This document shows, in pieces, positions 1 to 10,389 of a stretch of DNA of 64,000 nucleotides; within the stretch, counting starts at the first letter, position 1, and every line of letters begins with the position of its first letter. A program made the translations under genes and the position numbers. The DNA is from Tupaia tana (taxonomy: Eukaryota > Chordata > Mammalia > Scandentia > Tupaiidae), in NCBI GenBank assembly GCA_026018925.1, contig JAKSZU010000026.1, positions 14,251,127 through 14,315,126 of the forward strand, written 5' to 3'. Below the pieces are notes generated by a model. The model was not told the DNA's origin. It worked only from the letters and a program-made list of their open reading frames with translations, and searched no databases.

Positions 1-117
1 ACATGCCTCATGGGGGAAAAAAAAAGAACAACCTGTAAAAAAAAAATTTAAAAAAAAAAAAATAAAAGGTTACTGGACTTGTTGAATCTAAGTCGATATC
101 AAAAAGACTAGGAAGGG

Positions 118-387
118 GGAACCAGCAGTTAGCGTGATGGCTATGTCGCTGGACTCCCACGTAGTCGACCGCGGTTCGCGTCCCGGCCCCAGTGGCTTAC
201 AACTCACGCCAGGCGCGTGTGTGCGTGCCCAAGATCCCGAGAGGAGAATGGAGGAGAAGGGATTGCGGCGTGACCATCCCCCCTGGGGGGGTGATTTCTC
301 GCTTTCTGTCTCTATGTCTCTCTCTGTCTGTCTGGCGAGCGCACGCGCCCTATAGCAAAAACCTCTCAAAAAAAAAAAAAAAAAAAG
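118..387 (+). mobile_element. SINE L, young subfamily, complete
   Basis: Near-consensus young copy. The head has CAGTTAGCGTGATGG (A box) and GGTTCGCGTCC (B box), followed by the C6/G6 hairpin near 277-292, a CT-rich stretch, the CCTATAGC signature and poly(A). A perfect 15-bp TSD (AAAGACTAGGAAGGG) sits at 103-117 and 388-402. The perfect TSD and retained CpGs suggest a recent insertion. Confidence 0.95.
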
Positions 388-402
388 AAAGACTAGGAAG
401 GG

Positions 403-1009
403 AAAAAGTTGTTTAAGTAGAAAAACTTCATGGTCATTTATTTTCTCCCTGTGAGAATGCTACATTGATCTTCCTGCTCCCTGGGCCTGGTGTTTAAGCT
501 ATCAGAAGGCCACCACTAAGCACCCTACTCCTAGCCCTTTTCTATTTGATATTTTAATTAAATGAGAACCATCATATCCTGGCCAATATTCCCCATCTGC
601 TGTTTCTCCAGTTTTTTCTGGGAGCGCCTTAGGCAACACTCTTCCCTGGGACAAAATCTACTCCCTTCCACTTCCTCTGGAATGTATCCTCCTGCCTGGA
701 GCCAGAACCATTGGCCTCCTGGAGGCAAATCTGTCCTGGAATCATCCCTCAGGAGGCCACCAACTGGGTTCCCAAGCTGCCCTACTCCGGTAGAGGCTAC
801 ACCAACTTCTGCCTCTGCTGTTGCCAAGCCAACTCCTTGTGCCACAGCCTTGGGAAAAGGGCTCCCCCAGTGTTTGAACCATAGCCAAGGCAGGATCAAT
901 CAAATGATGATTCCAGTTACACAAACTGATTTCTTCCCAATCCCATTTTGCAGAGAGAAAACTGCTAGAAGAAGCAAGTTCAAAGTGAGACCAACACTTC
1001 GTGTGAACG
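403..1009. other. Unique DNA, no gene recognised
   Basis: No repeat family or exon structure recognised. A forward open frame spans 562-1116, but it overlaps a reverse open frame and runs into an L2-like remnant, so I do not call it a gene. Confidence 0.5.
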
Positions 1010-1110
1010 TATTCAGCAAACATTTGAACTCTGTGCCCGGGTCTATGGATGGAGACAGGGAAGGTTCAGTCCATAGCCTTGAGGAAGCCATAGTCTTGAA
1101 CAAGGCTGTG
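1010..1110 (-). mobile_element. L2-like remnant
   Basis: Reads like the reversed 3' end of L2: AACATTTGAACTCTGTGCC, then a gggtctatggatggagac-like stretch and a ccttgaggaagcc block matching the 'ccctcaaggagct' segment. Highly diverged. Confidence 0.4.
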
Positions 1111-1189
1111 CAGTAGAAATATATTGATAGTTTGAGCCACGTTGGTGATCTGAGAGTTTCTAGAAGCCAGGTTAAGATGAGTTAAAAAG

Positions 1190-1425
1190 AGAGTCATCAG
1201 TGGCAAAAGAGTAAGGCATATGGTCAGGTCCTGTGTTCACATCCCAGGATCTCCCTGTGTGAGCCAGGCATGCTCATGTATGCTGATGATCCAGAGTGCT
1301 GGAGGTTGGGGATGGCTCATGGCAAGGAGACTCCAGCAGGGGTGCCCATCTCGCTCTTTCTCTCATGGAAAAAAAAAATATATATATATATATATTTTTT
1401 TTTTTTTCAAAGATAAATAAATTTA
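1190..1425 (+). mobile_element. SINE T3
   Basis: tRNA-like head with a degraded B box (GTGTTCACATCCC), a GCCAGGCATGCTC body, then CTCTTTCTCTCATGG and an A/T-rich tail containing a (TA)n run at 1378-1395. The 5' edge is uncertain. Confidence 0.65.
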
Positions 1426-1466
1426 AAAAAAAAACAGTTCAAAATAATTTGAATAATATTTTATTT

Positions 1467-1724
1467 GGGCCCAGCAGGTGACGTGGTGGTTAAGGCACTG
1501 GACTCCCATATGGCATATCATAGTTCAAGTCCTAGACCCGGTGGCTTGAAAGATCACACCAGGGGCATGTGCATGCATGCCCAAAATCCCAGGAGGGCAA
1601 TGGAGGAGAGGAGAATGCAGTGTGGCCAGCCCCTGGGTGATGATTTCTCATTTTCTATTTCACTGTTTCTCTGTGGCAAGTGCACATTGCCTTGTGGAAA
1701 AAAAAAAAAAAAAAAAAAAAAAAA
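1467..1724 (+). mobile_element. SINE L, old subfamily
   Basis: Head GGGCCCAGCAGGTGACGTGG, B box AGTTCAAGTCC, long poly(A) tail (about 28 A). A short TSD (TTTTATTT) lies at 1459-1466 and 1727-1734. Confidence 0.88.
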
Positions 1725-2009
1725 CTTTTTATTTAACCCAAAAAAAGCATCATTTTGTTGCAGGGATTGAATAAAGCCTTAGACAAATGTCCAGCATACA
1801 GTAAGCACCGTCTACCACGATATTTGGTGATGGATTCATTCTTCCATTCCACATCTGTTCTGGAACATCTCCTTCTTCCCAAGGCACCATGCTCATCAGA
1901 TGTAAGAGAAACAGAATGGACAGGTTCCCTGATCAAGAGGTAAGACTCAAGCAAAATTGCACAATGGGGAAATTTTAGTTTGGGCACATCGCTCCTCCTC
2001 TTTCAAAAG

Positions 2010-2405
2010 GAAATGATGGTGGAAACAACACGCATCTTAACTGCTGAATGGATGAACACAATGTAGACTCTTCGCACAACAGAGTATTATTCAGCCATTA
2101 AAAAAAATGAAGTATTGATACATGCTACAACATGGATAAACCTTAAAAACATTATGCTAAGTGAAAGAAGTCAGCTACAAAAGGCCACATGTTGTACAAT
2201 TCCATTTATACCAAACGTTCACGACAGGTAAATGTACAAACACAAAGTAGATTGCTGGAGGGAGGTGGAGAGTAACTGTTAATTTTGGGGGGTGATAAAA
2301 AGTTCAAGATTAGATAGTGAAATGGTTACACAACTTTGTGCATGTACTAAAAACCACTTCAGAGGGTAAATTTTATGGTATGTGAATCATATCTCAATTT
2401 TTTAA
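2010..2405 (+). mobile_element. L1 3' end (old L1M-type)
   Basis: Contains the recognisable L1 string 'acagagtattattcagcc' followed by acatggataaacctt and atgctaagtgaaagaagtc, as in old mammalian L1 3' regions. Only the 3' few hundred bases are present; no coding capacity. Confidence 0.8.
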
Positions 2406-2419
2406 AAAAGGAAATGGTA

Positions 2420-2668
2420 GGGAACAGCAGATGGTGTAATGGTTACATAGCCGGACTCCCACATGGCCAATCACAGTTCAAGGCCTGGACCTGGAGGCCT
2501 GAAACTCATGCTGGGCACATGTGCATGTTTGCCCAAAATTCTGAGAGGAGAATGGAGGAAAAGTGATTTGGTGTGGCCATACCCCTGGGGACGATTTCTC
2601 ACTTTCTGTCTCTCTGTCTCTCTGGCAAGTAAATATGCCCTATAGCAAAAAAAATCTCTCTCTAAAGA
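2420..2668 (+). mobile_element. SINE L, intermediate subfamily
   Basis: Head GGGAACAGCAGATGGTGTAA, B box AGTTCAAGGCC, C/G-rich hairpin reduced, 3' signature CCCTATAGCAAAA. Imperfect TSD around GAAATGGT on both sides (2411 and 2671). Confidence 0.88.
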
Positions 2669-3011
2669 AAAGAAATGGTGTTCAAATAGCAAAATCTAGT
2701 TGTAATCCAAAATTCAAATTCTAATGTTGGTGTTTCAGATGTTAGACATGAATATAATATATATCACAATATAATAGGTTTCATCCCCCAAGACACCACC
2801 AAGGACCTCCAAGAACAACAAAAGCAATGGTGCCCCACCTCTCACAGCATAGCAACAGCTTGTGTATTGATGATAGGCCTAAGAGCTACACAAAAATGTA
2901 TTGCTGTTGGGAGTGACTGATAAGCAGAGAGAGTTTTGGTTTGTAAGTCAAGTACCAGAGGAACTCCAGTCTGACAACTCTTTACAAGCTCTGTGTCTCA
3001 TTCGTAGAAAG
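2669..3011. other. Unclassified DNA
   Basis: No gene or confident repeat seen. Two runs of ATATAATATA-like sequence near 2750-2775. Confidence 0.4.
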
Positions 3012-3021
3012 AAGAAACTTT

Positions 3022-3222
3022 TTTCTTTTTGCCACAGTGCATGTATACTTGTTGGAGAAAGACAGAGAAAAATCACAGGGGGATGCCCGTGCCACAATCC
3101 CTTCTCTTCCCATCTCCTCTCAGGATTTGGGGCACACATGCACATACACCCAGAGATGCCACTGGCTGGGTCTCAAACACAGAGAATTCCATGCTTTAAC
3201 CACCATGCCACCTGGCAGTCCT
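3022..3222 (-). mobile_element. SINE L, old, diverged
   Basis: Reverse-strand copy ending in ATGCCACCTGGCAG. The B box is badly decayed. A 10-bp TSD (AAGAAACTTT) occurs at 3012-3021 and 3225-3234. Confidence 0.8.
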
Positions 3223-3247
3223 AAAAGAAACTTTAAAAAAGATAAAG

Positions 3248-3506
3248 AGGGGGTAGTTAATGCCATGGTAGTTAATATTGGCTGAATCCCACACAACTGA
3301 CAGCAGTTCAAGTCCTGGACCCAGAGGTTTGAAAAACATGCCAAGTACATGCATGCGTGTGTGTGTGTGTGTGTGTGTGGGTACCCCCAAATCCCTAGAG
3401 AAAGGAGAAGAGACTACAGTGTGGCCATTCCCCCTGGGCAGGTGTTTTCTAACTTTCCCTCTCTCCGGCAAGCACACGTGCCCTATAGAAAACATTAAAA
3501 AAAAAA
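3248..3506 (+). mobile_element. SINE L, old, with internal (GT)n
   Basis: Forward copy with B box AGTTCAAGTCC; the GCATGTGTGCATG segment has expanded into a (GT)n microsatellite at 3357-3379. Ends CCCTATAGAAAAC plus A's. Confidence 0.85.
3357..3379. repeat. (GT)n microsatellite
   Basis: Uninterrupted GT run inside the SINE, grown from its alternating CATGTGTGC core. Confidence 0.95.
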
Positions 3507-4228
3507 TCATTCGGATTGCATGAAAAAAAATGAAAGATAGAAAAGGCTAGAGGCAAGGAGACTATTGAGGAGGCTACTACAGACATGCAGGGAAGAAGAA
3601 TGGAGAGAAGTCACTAGATGGGAGCGATGTTCAAAAGGAATGAGGGTTAGGTTGTGGGTAGACGGGTAGATGGATATGTCAGTGGAGGTAAGTGGATACT
3701 ATGTGGACAGCTGATGGATGTATAGATACACGGGTAGATGGGATTATGGATGAGCAGATGAACAGATCTTCAGAGGCACCTACAGCCTTTGCATGAAACA
3801 TTTTAATGCACAGAATGAAAATTTTTACTAACAGTAACCAAAATGGATATAAAAATATTGCCCAGGTGCTAAGGGCAGAGTCAGTACATTATGAAATTCA
3901 GGGAATATAACAATCTTTTTCAAGATGCCTTCATACCAACTTTTTTCCAAGATCCAAGTGTTCAATTATTCTTTCCTTTACCTCTGCAAGTCAAATAAAG
4001 CATAAATCAGCCTTTAACCTGTCATTCCTTCCGCTGATTTTCAAATCCAGAGTGTTGAGGCTTTAAATTATTCTGTACCTAACCTGGTTAAGCAGTACCT
4101 AAGTCTAGCCAGGATAATCTTATTGTCAGAGAAACAGCTTTGGCCTGACCTGTGAAAACTCCTGCTGATGCTGTTGCTGTTATGGGGAGAGTGTTAAAGG
4201 GAACTCAGAATGGCTTTGAAAGATGATT
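3507..4228. other. Unique DNA with degenerate GATG-rich stretch
   Basis: 3640-3775 is an imperfect tandem of GGATG/GTAGAT units (gggtagatgg, tgatggatg, agatgggat). The rest is AT-rich with no gene or family recognised. Confidence 0.5.
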
Positions 4229-4296
4229 CCTGTGCAGAGAGTTCCAACGCCCAGCCATAAAAAATCCAAGTTGGGTTATTCTTCCTTCTTTCTTTG

Positions 4297-4564
4297 GTTT
4301 TTTTTTTTTTTTTTTTTTTTTTTTTCCTAGAGAGATTTTTTGCTATAGGGCATGTGCACTCACTAGAGAGACAGAAAGACGGAAAGCGAGCAATCACCCA
4401 AGGGGGATGGCCACACCTCAATCCCTCCTCCTCCACTCTCTTCTTGGGATTTTGGACACGTACGGACAAGGGCACGGGTTTTAAGCCACCAGGTAGGGAC
4501 TCAAATCACAGTAGACCACGTGGGAGTCCAGTAATGTAACCATTATGGAATCTGCTGGTCCCCT
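4297..4564 (-). mobile_element. SINE L, intermediate
   Basis: Poly(T) start, then TTTGCTATAGGGCATG and the reversed head ending GGAATCTGCTGGTCCCC. Lies between two halves of an imperfect 58-bp direct repeat (4229-4287, 4623-4684). Confidence 0.9.
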
Positions 4565-4682
4565 TACTTGTTTTACTTTAAGAGGGGTGGGGGGGGCAGA
4601 GAAAGAGATACACAGAGATAGACCTGTGCAATAGAGTTCAGACACCCAGTCAGAAAAAATCCCACTTGGGTTATTGTATTCT

Positions 4683-4838
4683 TTTTTTAGAATTATTTTA
4701 TTTAACTTCATTTATTTATTTATTTCAAATTTGACCACAGAAAGAGAGAGAGGAGAGAAAGCACTAGGTCTGGGACTTGAACCACAGTCAGCCATGTGGG
4801 AGTCCATCATCCTTAACCACCATGCCACCTGCCAGCCC
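4683..4838 (-). mobile_element. SINE S
   Basis: AT-rich tail (ATTTATTTATTTATTTC), AATTTGACC, short GA tract, then the reversed tRNA head ending ATGCCACCTGCCAGCCC. Degraded TSD around GGTTATTNTNTTCTT. Confidence 0.85.
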
Positions 4839-4861
4839 AGGTTATTCTTTCTTATTTGTTT

Positions 4862-5045
4862 TTGTTTATGGGGGCCAGGAGGGAGAAAGGGATAGAGACA
4901 GAGATAGGTATTTCTGTCCAGGTCTCACTATGCCATGATCCTACTACCCTCTTGAGTCTGCATGGTGGGGAACCGAACCTGGGCCTCCCATATGGCTTCC
5001 AGCCTCCCAAGTAGTGGTGCTGTCTGTGACCACCAGAGCTGAGCT
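4862..5045 (-). mobile_element. SINE 7S (tRNA-7SL chimera)
   Basis: On the minus strand the head GCTCAGCTCTGGTGGTCAC and a B box (GGTTCGGTTCC) are followed by an Alu-like 7SL body (GATCATGGCATAGTGAGACC). A single short 7SL part with a GA-rich tail is retained. Confidence 0.7.
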
Positions 5046-5637
5046 TCATCCTTCCTTACTAAAAACATCGCATGGACAGGTCTGATTTATTCTTCCTATT
5101 TCTTCAAGCTTTCTCTCTCACTTTGTCCCTGTTTCTCGAAAACATACATGCATATAAACACGTGCTGCCATGTTCAGGGCTAGAGTAGGTGAGATACAGT
5201 ATTATAATTTAAGAGAAAGCTCTATCCCAAAACAGTGCCCTCTCAATCCTTCCTTGAAATCCTCCCAACAGCAATACTTTCTTTTATGTTAAGCATTGCC
5301 CTCTTGTGGCCTGATGATCTCTTTTGAAGTAACGTTCAAAAATGTCACCAGTTAGGCTAGTAGGAGCCAGTATGTCCTTGTGGGGACCTACCCTACCCTC
5401 TTAAATTATTCTGATTACCCAAGGACATTAGCAGTCCAGGGAAGCATCTTATCCAATGCCCATATTTCAATTGCAGAGTGGGGGATGCTATTGCTCAGTG
5501 GGGTGAGGATTGTTGACTCTGAAGCTTGGCATCTCAAAGAAAGTGATGTCAAGGTTGGGTACAGAATAATTTAAAGCCTCACAGCGTGCCTGGTAAGTGG
5601 TAACACCAGAGCCACTCTGCAATGGCACCTCCTACCA
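5046..5637. other. Unique DNA with a CTCF-like site
   Basis: No repeat family recognised. Moderately GC-rich. Holds the strong CTCF-like core listed separately. No exon structure seen. Confidence 0.5.
5297..5309 (-). promoter_or_regulatory. CTCF-like core motif outside repeats
   Basis: The minus strand reads CCACAAGAGGGCA, which fits CCASNAGRKGGCR. It is not in a recognisable SINE. Motif match only; no binding evidence. Confidence 0.45.
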
Positions 5638-5754
5638 TTTTTTTTAAGAATTATTTATTTACCTTTATTTATCATTTTTATTAATTTTTAATTTGCTACA
5701 GGGCTTATGTGCTCACCAGAGAGAGAGAGCAAGAGAGAGTGAGAAAGCAAGTTG
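5638..5754 (-). mobile_element. SINE S, 5'-truncated
   Basis: AT-rich tail, then TTTGCTACAGGGCTTATGTG and AGAAAGCAAG. The tRNA head is missing. It keeps the L-type 3' signature (GCTACAGGGC), which links S and L. Confidence 0.7.
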
Positions 5755-5843
5755 GACTCCTTCAATTGCTCACCTAATTTCATACCGGTATTTTCTAGGA
5801 GACAACTGGCCAGGTCAGTCTAGAGTTTAAGAAAGTATTTTTA

Positions 5844-6032
5844 GGCCCAGCCTGGTGGCACAGTCAATTGCAAACTGAATTGCAGTACTGGAAGCCAAAT
5901 GGCCGACTATGGGTTTGGATCTCTGGGTCAGCCTGAAAACATGCTGGGCACATGCACAGATGCCAAAGATCCTAATGAGCTACAGGACTGGGGACGAGGG
6001 GGTTGCAGCATGATGAGACCCTGTCAAGGGTA

Positions 6033-6068
<36 letters not shown>

Positions 6069-6103
6069 GCACATCCTCTATCATAAATAAAATAAAATAA
6101 AAT
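5844..6103 (+). mobile_element. SINE T3, complete
   Basis: Head GGCCCAGCCTGGTGGCACAG, B box GGGTTTGGATCTC, body ending ATGAGACCCTGTCAAGGG, then a (CT)n run (6036-6066) and an AAATAAAATAAAA tail. The tail was the target of the next SINE. Confidence 0.85.
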
Positions 6104-6360
6104 AATTTTTTGAAGAGGTTTTTTGCTATAGGGCATGTGCGCTCACCAGACAGACAGAGACAGAGAGACAGAAAGCGAGAAATCACCCCCCAGGGGGGAT
6201 GGCCATGCCACAATCCCTTCTCCTCCATTCTCCTCTTGGGATCTTGGGCACACACGCACACACGCCCAGCGTGAGTTTTAAGCTACCAGGTCCGGGATGC
6301 GAACCGCGGTCGACTACATGGGAGTCCAGCGACATAGCCATTACGCTAACTGCTGGTCCC
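6104..6360 (-). mobile_element. SINE L, young, inserted in T3 tail
   Basis: Near-consensus young copy (reversed head TTACGCTAACTGCTGGTCCC) with hairpin TCACCCCCCAGGGGGGA at 6183-6199. TSD AATAAAATAAAAT is perfect at 6091-6103 and 6361-6373, inside the tail of the T3 element. Confidence 0.95.
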
Positions 6361-6375
6361 AATAAAATAAAATTT

Positions 6376-6895
6376 TCAAAAATTTTGTGGCAAAATATAC
6401 ATGACTTAAGATTTACCATTTTAACTATCTGTAGTTATCCAATTGAGTGGCATTTGCAATGTCATGTAACTTATTATCACTATCCATCTCCAGAACCTTC
6501 TTACCATCCCAATCAAAACTGCAGTTATTTAGTCATAGCTCTTCATTCTCCCTTTTCCCTGGTCCACAGTAACCTCTGTTCGTTCTGTCTCTATGAATTT
6601 ACCTACTCTAGGTATCTTATGTCATTGGAATCAAACAGAATTTGTCATTTTGCATCTGACTCTTTTATTAAGCATGTTTTCAAGGTTCATCCACATTGTA
6701 GCAGGTGCCAGAATTTCAATCCTTTCATGGCTGAATAATACTTCATTGTATAGATTTATCACATTTGTTTATTCAGGCTTCTGCTGATGGACATTTGGGT
6801 TGTTTCCCCCTCTTGGCTACTGTGAATAGTTCTGCTGCAAACATCCGTACACAGGTACGGATGTTTGAGTCCCTGCTTTCAATTCCAGAGGAAAT
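6376..6895 (-). mobile_element. L1 3' region (old L1M-type)
   Basis: Reversed L1 3' sequence: recognisable TGGCTGAATAATACTTCATTG and GGACATTTGGGTTGTTTCC segments. Contains an anomalous perfect hairpin at 6838-6867 where other old L1s have no palindrome. Confidence 0.85.
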
Positions 6896-6944
6896 TTTAA
6901 CCACTTCATGTTAGGCCTGTGTCCTCAAACTCTACTCCCCTGAG

Positions 6945-7165
6945 CACATGCGCTCGCCAAACAGACAGAGAGATAGAAAGCGAGAAATCACCCCCCAGTG
7001 GGGGTGGCCATGCCGCAATCCCTTCTCCTCCGTTCTCCTCTCGGGATCTTGGGCACACACGCACACGTGCCCAGCCTGAGTTTTAAGCCACTGGGTCCGG
7101 GACGCGAACCACGGTCAACTATATGGGAGTCCAGCGACATAGCCATTACGCTAACTGCTGGTCCC
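6945..7165 (-). mobile_element. SINE L, young, lacking its 3' tail
   Basis: Starts abruptly at TGAGCACATGCGCTCGCC, with no poly(T) or TATAGGG segment, so the 3' end has been lost. The head is intact (GCTAACTGCTGGTCCC). Butts against the next SINE. Confidence 0.9.
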
Positions 7166-7170
7166 ATGAC

Positions 7171-7432
7171 TTTTTTTTTTAAGAGAGATTTTTGCTATAG
7201 GGTACGTGTGCTCACCAGAGAGACAGAGAGAGACAGAGAGATAGAAAGTGAGAAATCACTCCCCAGGGGGGATGGCCATGCTGCAATCCCTTCTCCTCCA
7301 TTCTCCTCTTGAGATTTTGGGCATGTATGTACACGCCCAAGTGTGAGTTTCAAGCTGCTCGGTCTGGGACTCGAACCATGGTAGGCCATGTAGGAGTCCA
7401 GTGATGTAGCCCCCATGCCATCTGCTGGTTCC
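7171..7432 (-). mobile_element. SINE L, intermediate
   Basis: Poly(T), TTTGCTATAGGG and reversed head ATGCCATCTGCTGGTTCC. The head carries a full CTCF-like core (7416-7428, minus strand CCAGCAGATGGCA). Confidence 0.92.
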
Positions 7433-8276
7433 TCCTTCAACATGATTTTATTTCATAGTTTCCAAAGTTCTCTGTGTCACTGGAGTTTAGGCAAGATCCC
7501 CACAATTCCCTTCCACTGAGTCTTTTTATTAATTTGGGACACTAGATATTGATTGGTCTATTGATTCCAGTCCTCCTAGGAAGCCCCAGAAATCTTATGC
7601 AAATTGATTCTTGTTTTTCTCTCTAGTAGGCTTTGCATACCAGGCAACTGGAGAGGTGACCTTGATCAAATCCCAAAAGTTTTCCTAAAAAGTTAATCCC
7701 GGGACAATGTGCAGACTGCTCCCTATATTTGCTTGCCCAACATAAACAAAGAGGATTAGCTTCTGTCAGTTAAAAACAAAACAAAACAAAACTCTAATCC
7801 TGTACAAGTTAACCACCAAACAAACATTTATTGAATAGCCAAAGAACATCTCTGGGCTACAAAAATGAGGTTTCAGTTTGAGGGGAGTGGAGTGAAGATT
7901 TTGAGATGGATATTTGTTGGGGGACTATGCTCCCCTACACCTCATCACAGGGAGTAAGTGGGGAGAAGTATGACCTCTTTCTTCAAACCAAGCAGAGGAG
8001 GCCTTAGAGAACTTGGTATATGGGATCTGGTGAACTCAGGGTGGTGTTAGAGTCCTAGCAGAAGTCTAACAGGACAAGAAGCTGTGTGTGTCTGGAGTTT
8101 TCCATGTTGAGAACAGAGCTGGCTTCACTGGGAGCCAGCTTCCCATCCAATGATGGGGCAGGGGCAAAGGAACCAATTCCCTAGACCCTTACATGGTTCC
8201 TATAGACGGGAACTGGCTGGTGACATCTTAAAGAGTATCCTGCCCAAGAGACGTGCTTGAAAATATTAGGAGACTG
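7433..8276. other. Unique DNA
   Basis: No gene, exon pair or confident repeat recognised. Contains a small AAAAC repeat near 7770-7790. Confidence 0.45.
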
Positions 8277-8445
8277 CGGCTGGCCGGTGGCATGGTGGTT
8301 AAGAGTGCTGGGCTCCCACATGGCCAAACACGGATCAAATCCTGGACCTGGCAGCTTGCTTTTTCACTTTCCCTCTCTATCTGTCTGTCTTGCTCTGTCC
8401 CTTTCTGGTGCAATTAAAATTAAATAAATAAATAAAGTTTAAAAA
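8277..8445 (+). mobile_element. SINE S
   Basis: Head GGCTGGCCGGTGGCATGGTGG, decayed B box ACGGATCAAATCC, then CTTTCCCTCTCTATC and a TAAATAAATAAATAA tail. Confidence 0.87.
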
Positions 8446-8464
8446 ATTCTTCTCTTTCTTTCTT

Positions 8465-8695
8465 ATTTTAAGAGGTTTTTGCTATAGGGCATATGCGCTT
8501 GCCAGAAAAACAGAGAGACAGAAAGCGAGAAATCACCCCCCAGGGATGGCCATGCCACAATCCCTTCTCCTCTCAGGGTCTTGGGCACGCACGCACACAC
8601 ACCCAGCATGAGTTTAAGCCACTGGTCTGGGACTCGAACCACAGTTGACTACATGGGAGTCCAGAGACATAGCCATTATGCCAACTGCTGGCCCC
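8465..8695 (-). mobile_element. SINE L, young-like
   Basis: Reversed copy ending ATGCCAACTGCTGGCCCC. About 20 bp is missing around the hairpin-to-CTCC region (CCCCAGGGATGGCC, then TCTCCTCTCAGGG). Confidence 0.9.
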
Positions 8696-8727
8696 AAATA
8701 AAATAATCTTAAAAAAAAGATATGAAG

Positions 8728-9000
8728 GGACTAGCAGTTAGTGTAATGGCTATGTCGCTGGACTCCCACATAGTCGGCCTTGGTTCGTGTCCCGGACCTG
8801 GTGGCTTAAAACTCACACCAGGCTCGTGTGTGTGCGTGCCCAAGATCCCGAGAGGAGGATGGAAGAGAAGGGACTGTGGCATGGCCATCCCCCCTGGGGG
8901 GTGACTTCTCGCTTTCTATCTCTCTGTTTCTCTCTCTATCTGGCGAGTGCACGTGTCCTATAGCAAAAACCTCTCAAAAAAAAAAAAAAAAAAAAAAAAA
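8728..9000 (+). mobile_element. SINE L, young
   Basis: Head CTAGCAGTTAGTGTAATGG, B box GGTTCGTGTCC, long poly(A). Perfect 10-bp TSD AGATATGAAG at 8718-8727 and 9001-9010. Confidence 0.95.
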
Positions 9001-9010
9001 AGATATGAAG

Positions 9011-9544
9011 AGACCAAGGCACAGCTAGGGGGCTGGAAGCAGAAAGAGCTCTGTAGTCACAGATACAAATGGGAGGCTCTCCTGGGAACCCACAAGTGTC
9101 CCATGGGAGAGAGTCAGCTCTGATTTCCACCCTCCCAGAGGATGGTAATCTCAAATGGCAATTGCACCTGCTGCATAACAGCTACCTGGCTAACCTCCTC
9201 CCCATACCCCATCTTTCTTTCCACCCATCCTCCTCCAACCCCGGGAGCCAAAAACTACAACCTGCAGTGAAGAAGGTAGGTGGCTGTGGAATTAATGAAA
9301 AATTACCCATGCTTCTTCCTCCAAGGGAGGAAGAGGAGACGATTCAAATTAGACAATAGACTGGGCTCCACAGTTACTAAAAGCAGCCTATTCTTATAAC
9401 AGATGATTCTCCAAAGCTCTGGGACCTGCCAGCAATTTCTTACAAAAACAGGTAACAAATCCATAGACAGTGAACAAGTCTTTCATCTTTGTACACCATC
9501 AAGAAAAGCCTATCCAAGAAAAAGAAAAAAAGAAAAGCCTATCA
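9011..9544. other. Unique DNA
   Basis: No recognised gene or repeat. An open frame at 9069-9359 has no codon bias, splice context or family resemblance that I can see. Confidence 0.45.
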
Positions 9545-9745
9545 GTCCAGGCGCGGTGGTGCACACTGCTAAGAGGCATGCTCCACAAACTGGGACTCTA
9601 TGGGAGGCTCAGGTTTGATTCCCAGCCCATCCTAAAGGCCAGGCACATGGTGTGTGCATCCAAAGTCTTAGCGACTCAGGGAGGCTGAGGCAGGTAGATA
9701 ACAACATGGCAAGACCGTTTTTAAAAAAATTTATTTTAACTTAAA
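9545..9745 (+). mobile_element. SINE 7S (tRNA-7SL chimera)
   Basis: Head CAGGCGCGGTGGTGCACAC with B box GGTTTGATTCC (9612-9622), then a 7SL body with the Alu-like GGAGGCTGAGGCAGG (9680-9694) and CATGGCAAGACC. Degraded TSD AGAAAAGCCTATC / AGAAAGGCTTATC flanks it. Confidence 0.8.
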
Positions 9746-10389
9746 AGAGAAAGGCTTATCTAATGAGCTAGTTATACCCACCACGTGTACTCGTAAGGCA
9801 CTGGGGACTCAGAACTAAAAAGACATAAAGTCTTACCTCAAGGAAATCTTCATATAATCTTTAATTTATTATTGAAAGATGCTGTTTCTCAGATCAGAGC
9901 TCTGCGAAAAAGAAGGGACTGGGTGGAGGAAGAATGATCTCATGTAAAAGATAACTGAGATTCTGGGAAGGTGACAGAGGCAGTGATAATATGGTTCTAG
10001 AACTGCCCCAACACTCCCCATGTAAATGGAGAGAAGAAGTAGGAGTGTTTAGCGGGTGGGATTGGATGTGTTTGGTGCACCGTGCGCTGACTCCCTAGAC
10101 TGGCCTGATGCACCATCTCCCACACTAAGCTCACAGCTGAACTTTCTCTGAAGTGCTCTCAGGTCAATGGGAGGCCCTTGCCCAGCTCTTAGGGAGTGGT
10201 GCAGAGCCATTACTGGCTGAAGGGATGAAAGGCCACCTCCTTACCTAAGGTGGGACAGCTCTGTAATGCAGTTCACCCTCCAGAGCTCTTCCCAGGGCAG
10301 GCTAGGGCTCTTATCCAGCTGAGACCCTTTCTCTGCTTAGCTCCTGCCTCCTGTTTCCCCCTCCTTCTTCTCTGAGAGTACTCTCTCAG
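9746..10389. other. Unique, GC-richer DNA
   Basis: No repeat recognised. A CT-rich run (10340-10375) precedes the exon-like stretch and could act as a polypyrimidine tract. Confidence 0.4.

Noticed and set aside
562-1116. 184-codon open frame as a gene
   Set aside because: An opposite-strand open frame overlaps it, its end runs into an L2-like remnant, and there is no splice or family evidence.
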